In this document: positions 57,286 through 64,000 of the stretch, in pieces
Position numbering within the stretch: the first letter of the stretch is position 1
How the letters are laid out: each line of letters starts with the position of its first letter
Assembly (NCBI RefSeq): GCF_037078405.1
Contig: NZ_JAYMGZ010000003.1
Coordinates: 248,001-312,000, forward strand
Length of the DNA: 64,000 nt
Origin: Haloarcula sp. DT43
Lineage (GTDB): Archaea; Halobacteriota; Halobacteria; Halobacteriales; Haloarculaceae
Direction of reading: 5' to 3'
Position numbers and translations under genes: made by a program
The notes under the pieces: generated by a model
What the model saw: the letters and a program-made list of their open reading frames with translations, nothing else
Database searches by the model: none
Told to the model about the DNA's origin: nothing

Positions 57286-58302
57286 CTACAGTTCCAGCAC
57301 GGCCCGGAAGCGCGCTTCGTTCTCTATCATCCGGCCGTAGGCCTCGTTCACGTCTTCGAGCGGGAAGGTCTCTATCTCCGGCGTGATGTCCCGAAGCGAA
57401 CTGAACTCCAGCGTGTCCTGGGAGTCGCGGGCGTGGCCGGACCCCCAGCCCTCGACAGCGCCGCGGGTCTGGACGAGGTCCATAGCGTTGACTGCGACCG
57501 GTTCGCCGGGGACGCCCACGACGACGACGGAGCCGTCGACGCCGATGCCGCTGACGACGGAGCTGATGGCGTCGCTCGACGGGGCCGTCCCCAGCACTAC
57601 GTCGGCCCCGCCCAGTTCCTGCAGCCGCTGGCCGGCATCCGTCTCCGTCGCGTCGATGAAGTGGTCCGCTCCCAGTTCTCTCGCCAGGGACTCCTTCTCC
57701 GGTGTTCGGGAGATGGCGGCCGTCTCGAAGCCGGCCGCGTGCGCGTACTGGATGCCGAGGTGCCCGAGGCCGCCGATGCCCTGTACGGCGACGAGGTCGC
57801 CGACGTTCGCGTCGCTGTTCCGGAGCGCGTTGAACGTCGTCACGCCCGCACAGAGCAGCGGTGCCGCGGCCGCCGCGTCGAGCGACTCCGGAATCCTCGC
57901 CAGCGCCTCCGACGGGGCGGTCATGTACTCGGCGTACCCGCCGTCGTAGGTCAGCCCGGTGACTTCGCCGTTCTCGCACTGCAGGAAGTTGCCCTGCCGA
58001 CACTGGTCACACGTCGAGCAGTGGCCGCCGTGCCAGCCGACGCCGACCCGGTCGCCCACCTCCCAGGCGTCGACGGCGTCGCCGACGGCGTCGATGTGGC
58101 CCGCCACCTCGTGGCCCGGGACTCGCGGATACGTGACCGCGGGGTTGGTCCCCTCTTTCGTGAACACGTCGCTGTGGCAGATGCCGCAGGCGTCGACCGA
58201 GACCCGAACCTCGTCGGCGTCCGGTTCGGGCACGTCCCGTTCGACGACCTCGAACTCCGCTCCCGGCTCGGGCACGACCGCCGCTTGCATCGTGTCTGAC
58301 AT
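57286..58302 (-). CDS. Zinc-dependent alcohol dehydrogenase 2
   Basis: A 338-residue MDR enzyme. Catalytic zinc CGICHSD and GHEVAGH; structural zinc CSTCDQCRQGNFLQC; NAD motif VQGIGGLGHLGIQ. It is close to class III/propanol-preferring alcohol dehydrogenases. Start MSDTMQAAVVPEPGAEF. Substrate unknown. Confidence 0.92.
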   Translation of the reverse strand: MSDTMQAAVVPEPGAEFEVVERDVPEPDADEVRVSVDACGICHSDVFTKEGTNPAVTYPRVPGHEVAGHIDAVGDAVDAWEVGDRVGVGWHGGHCSTCDQCRQGNFLQCENGEVTGLTYDGGYAEYMTAPSEALARIPESLDAAAAAPLLCAGVTTFNALRNSDANVGDLVAVQGIGGLGHLGIQYAHAAGFETAAISRTPEKESLARELGADHFIDATETDAGQRLQELGGADVVLGTAPSSDAISSVVSGIGVDGSVVVVGVPGEPVAVNAMDLVQTRGAVEGWGSGHARDSQDTLEFSSLRDITPEIETFPLEDVNEAYGRMIENEARFRAVLEL

Positions 58303-58416
58303 AGCGACATTTTCGGCTCGACGCGGATAAACGGCCAGTTAGCAGACATCCTTACGGGGGTCCGACGGGACCGCCAGAGTCACGACCTATCGCCGGGTGA
58401 CGGCCCGGTCGTCGGC

Positions 58417-59241
58417 TCAGGACCGGAGCCGCTGGATGCGCTTCTCCGTCGGCGGGTGGGTCGAAAACAGCCGCTCGAACAGCCCCTTATCGGCGTTGAA
58501 GATACAGAGGGCGTTCATGCTGTCCTCGACCGCCGATTCCCGCCCCTCGGCACCGCGGGAAATCTTCTCCAGCGCCCGGGCCAGCGGCTCGCCGGTGCCG
58601 ATGGCGCGGCGCGCGTCCGCGTCGGCGACGTACTCCCGGTAGCGGGAGATAGCCAGCACGAACACCATGACCAGCGCGTTCGCCAGCGAGGAGGCGACCA
58701 TCGCCAGGAGCCAGGAGCCGATGTTCCGTTCGCCCCCGAACAGCACCGCGAAGTAGGCGACGTAGCCGACGAGCATCCCGATGGACTGGCCCACGACCAT
58801 CGTGATGACGTCCCGGTTCTTGATGTGGGCCAGTTCGTGGGCGACAACGCCCTCCAGTTCGTCGTCGTCCAACAGCTGTAGCAGTTCGCTCGACACGACG
58901 ACGACGCCCGCGCCCTTGCGCCCGACGGCGAAGGCGTTGGGGACGCCCATGTCCATCACCATCAGCCGCGGCTCTTCGAGCCCCATGTCTCTGCAGAGCC
59001 GGCGGACCATCTGGTGGACGTGCCCGAACCGACTGTCGTCGGGCATCTCCTCTGCGCCACGGAGCGCCAGCCACTTCCCGAGCTTGTACTGGATGGCCGG
59101 AACGACGAGGATGCCGACGAGGAGCACCGGCACGAGCGGAAGCCCCAGAAGCACCGACAGCGCCGTGCCGGCGAAGACGTAGAACGCGAACAGGACCGCC
59201 CCGACGACCAGCATCCGAAGTTGTAATCCGAAGTCCGTCAT
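58417..59241 (-). CDS. htpX: HtpX-type M48 membrane metalloprotease
   Basis: A 274-residue protease. Two spans at the N-terminus (LVVGAVLFAFYVFAGTA; LPLVPVLLVGILVV), the zinc motif HELAH followed by IKNRDV, a second pair of spans, and SRYREYVADADA with the third ligand. HtpX degrades damaged membrane proteins; active site faces the cytosol. Length is normal for archaeal HtpX. Confidence 0.93.
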   Translation of the reverse strand: MTDFGLQLRMLVVGAVLFAFYVFAGTALSVLLGLPLVPVLLVGILVVPAIQYKLGKWLALRGAEEMPDDSRFGHVHQMVRRLCRDMGLEEPRLMVMDMGVPNAFAVGRKGAGVVVVSSELLQLLDDDELEGVVAHELAHIKNRDVITMVVGQSIGMLVGYVAYFAVLFGGERNIGSWLLAMVASSLANALVMVFVLAISRYREYVADADARRAIGTGEPLARALEKISRGAEGRESAVEDSMNALCIFNADKGLFERLFSTHPPTEKRIQRLRS

Positions 59242-59354
59242 ACAGGGTCAAGTCCGGCCGGCCGTATAAACCGTCTGGCTGGTGACGCCGCCGCGTCAGC
59301 CGGTTTCGAGCCGGGTGGCAACAGCTATGGGCCTGGGTTCGGAACCTCTCCGAC

Positions 59355-59954
59355 GTGTCCCTCCGACGCCTCGCCGGGCGGTTCCGGCCTTACTCCGTCC
59401 CAATCTGTCTGTTCGCCCTGGTGGTAGTCACCGTGTCGGTCGTACCGCCGCTGGTGCTCGGGGAGGCGACCGGCCGCACGTACGCCCTGACCGTGGCCGT
59501 GCTGGTCGTCGCCGTCTCGTCGGTCCTCCCGTACGCCGCCGCCGTCGCTGTCCTGACTGTGCCGTTCCCCTACGCCGGACTGGGGAGCTACGCCGCTCCG
59601 GCCGCCGGCGAGCCGTTCTCGCCCACTGCGGCGCTCCGCCACGCCGTCGCCGGCGTCTCGTACGTCGTCGCGGCCACCGCCGTCGGGGCTGTCGGAATCG
59701 GCGTCGACTTCGCGGTTTCCAGCGGCTTGACCCCGTTCCCGGCGGTGCGGTTCCCGGCGGTCGGGGTGCCGCCCTACCTGGCGCTCGGCGGCGCGGCCGT
59801 CGCCGGCGTCTACGTCGCCGTCCAGTTGTGGCGATACGACACTCCGCTCGGGGAGCTGGGGCTCGATACGGTCCTCGGGACGGTCGTCCTCGGTGCGCTG
59901 CTCGCCGCGTCGCCCGTCGTCGCGCTCTGGCTGTTCGGGGCCTACGGGTTCTGA
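59355..59954 (+). CDS. Five-span hypothetical membrane protein
   Basis: A 199-residue hydrophobic protein starting at GTG. Spans of about 20 residues follow one another with short Pro/Gly/Tyr loops (YSVPICLFALVVVTVSVV; TVAVLVVAVSSVLPYAAAVAVL; VSYVVAATAVGAVGIGVDF; LALGGAAVAGVYVAVQLW; VVLGALLAASPVVALWLF). No family recognised. ATG at 59326 is in another frame, so the GTG is retained. Confidence 0.6.
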   Translation: MSLRRLAGRFRPYSVPICLFALVVVTVSVVPPLVLGEATGRTYALTVAVLVVAVSSVLPYAAAVAVLTVPFPYAGLGSYAAPAAGEPFSPTAALRHAVAGVSYVVAATAVGAVGIGVDFAVSSGLTPFPAVRFPAVGVPPYLALGGAAVAGVYVAVQLWRYDTPLGELGLDTVLGTVVLGALLAASPVVALWLFGAYGF

Positions 59955-60036
59955 GCGGCCGTGTGCCCCCGTCACGTCCTCGGCGCTACCCGCCGGCTTC
60001 AAAACGTCTTAAAGTCGCAAGCACTCGGTACCGGAT

Positions 60037-60873
60037 ATGACGCAGCAACAGTCCCAGACGGGCGGCCCGCGAGCGAGCGGGATGCCGATGCTCGGGCTCG
60101 GCACGTGGCAGAACGACGACGAAGCGCAGTGTGCCGAGAGCGTTCGGACGGCGCTGGAAGCCGGCTACCGGCACATCGACACCGCACAGGCCTACGACAA
60201 CGAGGGCGCCGTCGGCGACGGCATCGCCGCGGCCGCCGTCGACCGCGACGACATCTTCCTGGCGACGAAGGTCTGGCTATCGAACCTCTCGCACGACGAC
60301 GTCATCGAGACGACCGAGGAGAGCCTCGACAAGCTCGGCGTCGACTCGGTGGACCTGCTGTACGTCCACTGGGCGGCCGGCGAGTACGACCCCGAGGAGA
60401 CGCTGCCCGCGTTCGACGAACTCGTCGACCGCGGCCTCATCGACAACGTCGGCGTCTCGAACTTCGAACCCCACCACGTCGAGACGGCGATGGACGTGCT
60501 CGACGCGCCGGTGTTCGCCAACCAGGTCGAGACGCACCCGTTCCTCCAGCAGTCGGACCTGCGCGAGCACGCGGCGGCCCACGACTACGAACTGGTCGCG
60601 TACTCGCCGCTGGCCCGCGGGGCGGTGTTCGGCCACGAGGTCATCGAAGCCATCGCCGACGACCACGGCGTGAGCGAGGCCCAGGTCAGCCTGGCGTGGC
60701 TCCGCGAGAAGGGCGTGACGGCGATTCCGAAGGCCACGAGCGAGGCCCACATCACGGACAACCTGGCGAGCCTCGACCTGTCGCTTTCCGACGCCGACGT
60801 CGACCGCATCGACGGCATCGAGACGGTCGACCGGCGCATCGACCCGGACTGGTCGCCGGCGGCCTGGGACTGA
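60037..60873 (+). CDS. Aldo/keto reductase 2
   Basis: A 278-residue paralogue of the reductase at 46 kb. GYRHIDTAQAYDNEGAVG (Asp, Tyr), ATKVWLSNLSHD (Lys), YVHWAAGEYD (His) and IPKATSEAHITDNLASLDLSL (core, NADP site) are all present. Start MTQQQSQTGG has an AT-rich box and a short leader. Substrate unknown. Confidence 0.9.
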   Translation: MTQQQSQTGGPRASGMPMLGLGTWQNDDEAQCAESVRTALEAGYRHIDTAQAYDNEGAVGDGIAAAAVDRDDIFLATKVWLSNLSHDDVIETTEESLDKLGVDSVDLLYVHWAAGEYDPEETLPAFDELVDRGLIDNVGVSNFEPHHVETAMDVLDAPVFANQVETHPFLQQSDLREHAAAHDYELVAYSPLARGAVFGHEVIEAIADDHGVSEAQVSLAWLREKGVTAIPKATSEAHITDNLASLDLSLSDADVDRIDGIETVDRRIDPDWSPAAWD

Positions 60874-60949
60874 GCCGACGCCTTTCGCCCCGTGCCACCA
60901 CGCCTCTCACAGCCCTCTTCACATTTCCACCCCTTGAACACACGATGAG

Positions 60950-61987
60950 ATGGTTTCCTCCTCTCGGGTGGTCCGGCTGACCCGGACCACGCTACGGTCC
61001 GCGCTCGCCGTTCGCCCGTCGGTCCCGGCCCGGTACCGCGACACCGCTCTGTTCGTCCTGCTGGCCGTGCTGTTCGGTGGCTCGTTCGTCGCAATCAAGA
61101 CCGGGCTCCGCGAGCTTCCGCCGGTGCTGTTTGCTGGCCTCCGGTTCGACCTGGCGGCGGTGACGCTGCTCGGCTACATCGCCATCACCCGCCCTCGTTC
61201 GACGTGGCTCCCGCGAACACGCGGGGACGTCGTGGGCATCGGGATGGCGGCGCTGTTCCTCATCGCGCTCAACAACGGCCTGCTGTTCCTCGGCCAGGGC
61301 GCGACGACGCCAGCGGCGGCCTCCGTGATGTACGGCCTGAACCCGATACTCGCCCCCGTGTTCGCCTGGTGGCTGCTGGGCGAGCGGCTCTCCTGGCTCG
61401 GCGCGCTCGGCATCGGCGTCGCGCTGAGCGGCGTCGTCCTCATCGTCCAGCCCTCGCCCTCGACGTTCACCGACGCGAGCGCCGTCGGCCAGCTCCTGGT
61501 CCTCGGCGCGGCGGCGGCCGTCGCCCTCGGCAGCGTCCTCCTCCAGCGCGTCGGCCCCCGGATGGACAGCACGCCGCTGACCGCGTGGGCGATGGCCGTC
61601 GGCGCGGTGTTGCTCCACGCCGCGAGCCTGCTGGTCGGGGAGCCGCCGGCGGCCGTCGTCGGCATCGGCCCCGAGACGGTCGCGAGCATCGTGGCCGTCG
61701 GCATCCCCTCGACGGCGGTGGCCTACGCTATCTACTTCGGGCTCATCGGGCGCATCGGGCCGGTGCGTGCGAACCTGGTGGCCTACGTCGTGCCGGTGTT
61801 CGCCGCGCTCATGGGCTGGGCGCTGCTGGGCGCCTCGGTGTCGCTGTGGACGCTGGCCGGGTTCCTGGTCGTCGTCGCGGGCTTTGCCCTCATCGAGCGA
61901 GCGACCATTCGCACGGAACTGCGCCGGCTCTACCACCGCTTCGGGGAACCGCCGGCCTCCCAGCAGACGCCCCGGTGTGACGACTGA
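60950..61987 (+). CDS. DMT-superfamily (EamA) transporter 2
   Basis: A 345-residue ten-span protein. LFVLLAVLFGGSFVAIKTGLRELPPVLFAGLRFD starts the first EamA repeat (core), and YAIYFGLIGRIGPVRANLVAYVVPVF the second. A basic 40-residue lead precedes the first span; the true start may be slightly downstream. Same plan as the transporter at 38-39 kb. Confidence 0.86.
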   Translation: MVSSSRVVRLTRTTLRSALAVRPSVPARYRDTALFVLLAVLFGGSFVAIKTGLRELPPVLFAGLRFDLAAVTLLGYIAITRPRSTWLPRTRGDVVGIGMAALFLIALNNGLLFLGQGATTPAAASVMYGLNPILAPVFAWWLLGERLSWLGALGIGVALSGVVLIVQPSPSTFTDASAVGQLLVLGAAAAVALGSVLLQRVGPRMDSTPLTAWAMAVGAVLLHAASLLVGEPPAAVVGIGPETVASIVAVGIPSTAVAYAIYFGLIGRIGPVRANLVAYVVPVFAALMGWALLGASVSLWTLAGFLVVVAGFALIERATIRTELRRLYHRFGEPPASQQTPRCDD

Positions 61988-62152
61988 ACGGCGAGTACGG
62001 CGCGCATAGACTGCTTTCTCGCTCCCGACGTCATGTTATCGCCGGTGCCAGCGACGGTCGATACCGAGTAGCCGGCCGCGCCACCGGTCCCGCTCCGGGG
62101 GCCGTCTGTCAGTACCCGTGTGTACATACGCCTCCGGCGGGAAACGGTCGTG

Positions 62153-63076
62153 ATGACTGCGCTGGACCACGCCAACGCCGGCTATCGACGACTCTTCGAG
62201 CAGGACGGCCTCTCGTTTGGCCTCGGGTTCCCGCTCACGGGGGAGAAGGAGTCGACGCCCGACGTGGACGCGGAGCTCCGGCTGGCGAGCCACGCCGAAT
62301 CGGTCGGGTTCGACGCGCTCTGGGCCCGGGACGTGCCGACGTACTGGCCGCGGTTCGGGGACGCCGGCGGGGCCTTCGACCCGTGGGGGCTGCTGTCCCA
62401 CGTCGCCGCCACCACCGAGTCGGTCGCGCTCGGCACCGCGAGCATCGTCCTCCCGCTGCGCCACCCAATCCACGTGGCGAAGTCGGCCGCGACCGTCGAC
62501 CGGCTCTCCGACGGCCGGCTCGTGCTGGGCGTCGCCTCGGGCGACCGCGACCCCGAGTACCCGGCGTTCGGTGTCGACCCCGAGAACCGGGGGCACCTCG
62601 TCCGCGAGAGCGTCGACGCGCTCCGCGTGCTCTGGCGCGAGGCGTACCCGACCCTCGACGGCTCCTGGGGCCACGTCGACGGCGACCTCGACGTGCTCCC
62701 GAAACCGACGACGGACACGCTCCCGCTGTTCCCGACCGGCAACGCCAGGCAGTCGACGGAGTGGATAGCCGAGAACGGCGATGGCTGGATATTCTACCAC
62801 CTCCCCGAATCGACGCTGGAGTCGTATCTCGACACCTGGCGGAGCCACGCGCCCGAGAAGCCGTTCACGATTGCCGTCCAGGTCGCGCTCGCCGACGACC
62901 CGACGGCCGACCCCGAACCGCTCCACCTGGGCTACCGGGCCGGCGTCGAGTGGTTCCGCGAGTACTTCCGGCGGCTCGACGGCTACGGGCTGGACCACGT
63001 CATCGTCGGGCTTCGCGCCGCGGACCCCGAGGCGGCGATGGCGACGTTCGCGGACGAAATCATCGACGAGCTGTAG
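62153..63076 (+). CDS. LLM-class oxidoreductase 2
   Basis: A 307-residue luciferase-like protein. FGLGFPLTGEKE at the start, LASHAESVGFDALWARDVPTYWPRFGDAGG, VALGTASIVLPLRHPIHVAKSAATVDRLSDGR and LGVASGDRDPEYPAFGVD (cores) match the F420/FMN TIGR03571-like group. MTALDHANAG is chosen; an ATG 11 codons earlier has a basic lead. Reaction unknown. Confidence 0.84.
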   Translation: MTALDHANAGYRRLFEQDGLSFGLGFPLTGEKESTPDVDAELRLASHAESVGFDALWARDVPTYWPRFGDAGGAFDPWGLLSHVAATTESVALGTASIVLPLRHPIHVAKSAATVDRLSDGRLVLGVASGDRDPEYPAFGVDPENRGHLVRESVDALRVLWREAYPTLDGSWGHVDGDLDVLPKPTTDTLPLFPTGNARQSTEWIAENGDGWIFYHLPESTLESYLDTWRSHAPEKPFTIAVQVALADDPTADPEPLHLGYRAGVEWFREYFRRLDGYGLDHVIVGLRAADPEAAMATFADEIIDEL

Positions 63077-63237
63077 TGGAGCGATGTTCGCGGACAGGGC
63101 CGTCGATGGGGCGGACGATACACAGCGGTCCGCCGTCGGCGACGTGGGCGGCGCGACCTGCCATTCGTGGACGTGCGAATCCGAGGCTCCACTGCTCCTC
63201 CGTCGTCGAGTGACTGCGGTCCCCGTTTTGCCGCCCC

Positions 63238-63606
63238 TCACGGGTCGAACTCGTCCTTCCTGAGCCCCTCCCGGACGGGGCCGTGCTCGGCGTCGGTCGG
63301 CGGCGGCGCGGTCACCAGCAACGCCTCCAGCCGACCGTCCGTCGCCCTGACGCCGCGCTCGGTGTCGGCCTCGACGACCACCACGTCGCTCGGCTCGACC
63401 GTCCGCTCTGTGTCCCCGTCGCGGACGACGCCGGTCCCGGACTGGACGTGTATCGCCACGTCGCTCGCGGGCGCGTGGACCGGGATGAACTGTCCCGGCT
63501 CGAAGTAGCCACAGACGACTTTCATCCGGTCGCTGCAGAACACCTCGACGGCCGAGAACCGGTCGTCGTTGTATTCACGGGCGGCGTCGAAGTCGGTCGC
63601 CGTCAT
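63238..63606 (-). CDS. Cupin-domain protein
   Basis: A 122-residue single cupin. GQFIPVHAPASDVAIHVQSGTGVVRDGD spans the first metal motif (core HAPASDVAIH) and VEADTERGVRATD the second. Likely a small-molecule-binding or isomerase domain; no specific reaction can be given. It stands alone. Confidence 0.78.
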   Translation of the reverse strand: MTATDFDAAREYNDDRFSAVEVFCSDRMKVVCGYFEPGQFIPVHAPASDVAIHVQSGTGVVRDGDTERTVEPSDVVVVEADTERGVRATDGRLEALLVTAPPPTDAEHGPVREGLRKDEFDP

Positions 63607-63789
63607 CGCCGGCCCCCGTTCGTTTCCGACGGCCCTGGGCGCGTCGTCACGCTGTGCCGAGACAGTCCAGGTCGACTGAGCGGTCCCGCTCCACGTCGCT
63701 GTCGGTGCATACGCGGCTGGTCCGACCGCACAACGGAAAGCGTCGGTCCCGAACGGCTTCGTCTCCCCGTCGCCGACGGCGCTTCCGAT

Positions 63790-64000
63790 TCACTCCCCGA
63801 TGTCGGGATAGGACTGGCTGCTCCCGTGGGACTTCCTGGCGACCAGTTGCGCGGTGGCCGCGGTCGTCCCGTCCGTCGTCGCCGTCCGCTCGTCGTAGTG
63901 GAGCACGGTCAGGCCGAGTCCGGCCCTGAGCAGTTCGTTCGAGGCGAACCGATACCGGTCCCCGGACGGTCCGCCGTCCACGTCGTCCGTCGTCCGGAGG
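63790..64000 (-). CDS. C-terminal end of a methyltransferase-like protein (partial)
   Basis: About 69 residues, entering from the right edge and ending at 63790. RYRFASNELLRAGLGLTVLHYDE resembles the C-terminal helix-strand of haloarchaeal class I methyltransferases (FxxNELLxAFxGLxVLHYE pattern; core only), and AQLVARK the final strand. The catalytic region lies outside the window, so the family is tentative. Confidence 0.45.
   Translation of the reverse strand, partial: LRTTDDVDGGPSGDRYRFASNELLRAGLGLTVLHYDERTATTDGTTAATAQLVARKSHGSSQSYPDIGE

Noticed and set aside
1-64000. CRISPR array, tRNA or rRNA genes
   Set aside because: I saw no regularly spaced direct repeats, no T-loop (GTTCRANYC) with matching acceptor stem and no rRNA signature. 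Short tRNAs could be missed by eye.

Overview
The window is about 64 kb of GC-rich DNA with the marks of a halophilic archaeon: acidic Asp/Glu-rich proteins, twin-arginine lipoprotein signals (RR followed by L-A/S-G-C), TATA-like boxes about 25-28 bases before start codons with no leader, ATGA/GTGA gene overlaps, many small zinc-ribbon proteins, F420/LLM-type oxidoreductases and a Bat-like regulator fragment. The orphan selD with yqeB/yqeC points towards the Haloarcula group, where selenium-dependent molybdenum hydroxylase genes have been described; that placement is inference. I see no rRNA, tRNA, CRISPR array or complete transposon.

Bases 1-1182 hold the end of a phosphonate/phosphate-type ABC transporter (phnC partial, phnD). 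From about 1.3 to 30.3 kb lies the main feature: a purine/ureide catabolic island built around molybdenum hydroxylases. It has cofactor and selenium genes (RidA, MocA, YqeC, a TusA-like protein, SelD, an XdhC-YqeB fusion), a TusD/TusC/TusB-like trio, and two tandem molybdenum-hydroxylase pairs (large plus 2Fe-2S subunit, no FAD subunit). Next come an M20 amidohydrolase, a D-aminoacylase-like enzyme, two BMP-type lipoproteins with a divergent nucleoside-type ABC transporter, an LLM oxidoreductase, a uracil/xanthine permease, a threonine-synthase-like PLP enzyme, an allantoinase-like enzyme and an SsnA-like deaminase. The likely logic is import of nucleosides or bases, deamination, hydroxylation by Mo enzymes activated by selenium or sulfur, ring opening and ureide hydrolysis. 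No uricase is visible. TGTGGC/GCCACA words recur in the intergenic gaps of this island.

From 30.6 to 39.2 kb come putative DNA-binding and zinc-ribbon proteins, a hemerythrin fused to a degenerate acyl-CoA-synthetase-like domain, an FMN split-barrel protein, a SHOCT protein, a methyltransferase and a DMT exporter. From 39.3 to 43.0 kb is an iron-type ABC transporter whose two promoters carry DtxR/SirR-like palindromes (TTAGGCTNNCCTAA type) between the TATA box and the start codon.

The last 21 kb is ordinary chromosomal content. It includes a 45-residue zinc-finger protein, two zinc alcohol dehydrogenases, two aldo/keto reductases, a truncated Bat-like regulator and a ThuA protein. It also has a lactate permease with a 1010-residue FAD/Fe-S lactate-type dehydrogenase, an Nramp-like transporter with a small partner and winged-helix regulator, a metallophosphoesterase, HtpX, a second DMT exporter, an LLM protein, a cupin and a partial methyltransferase-like C-terminus.
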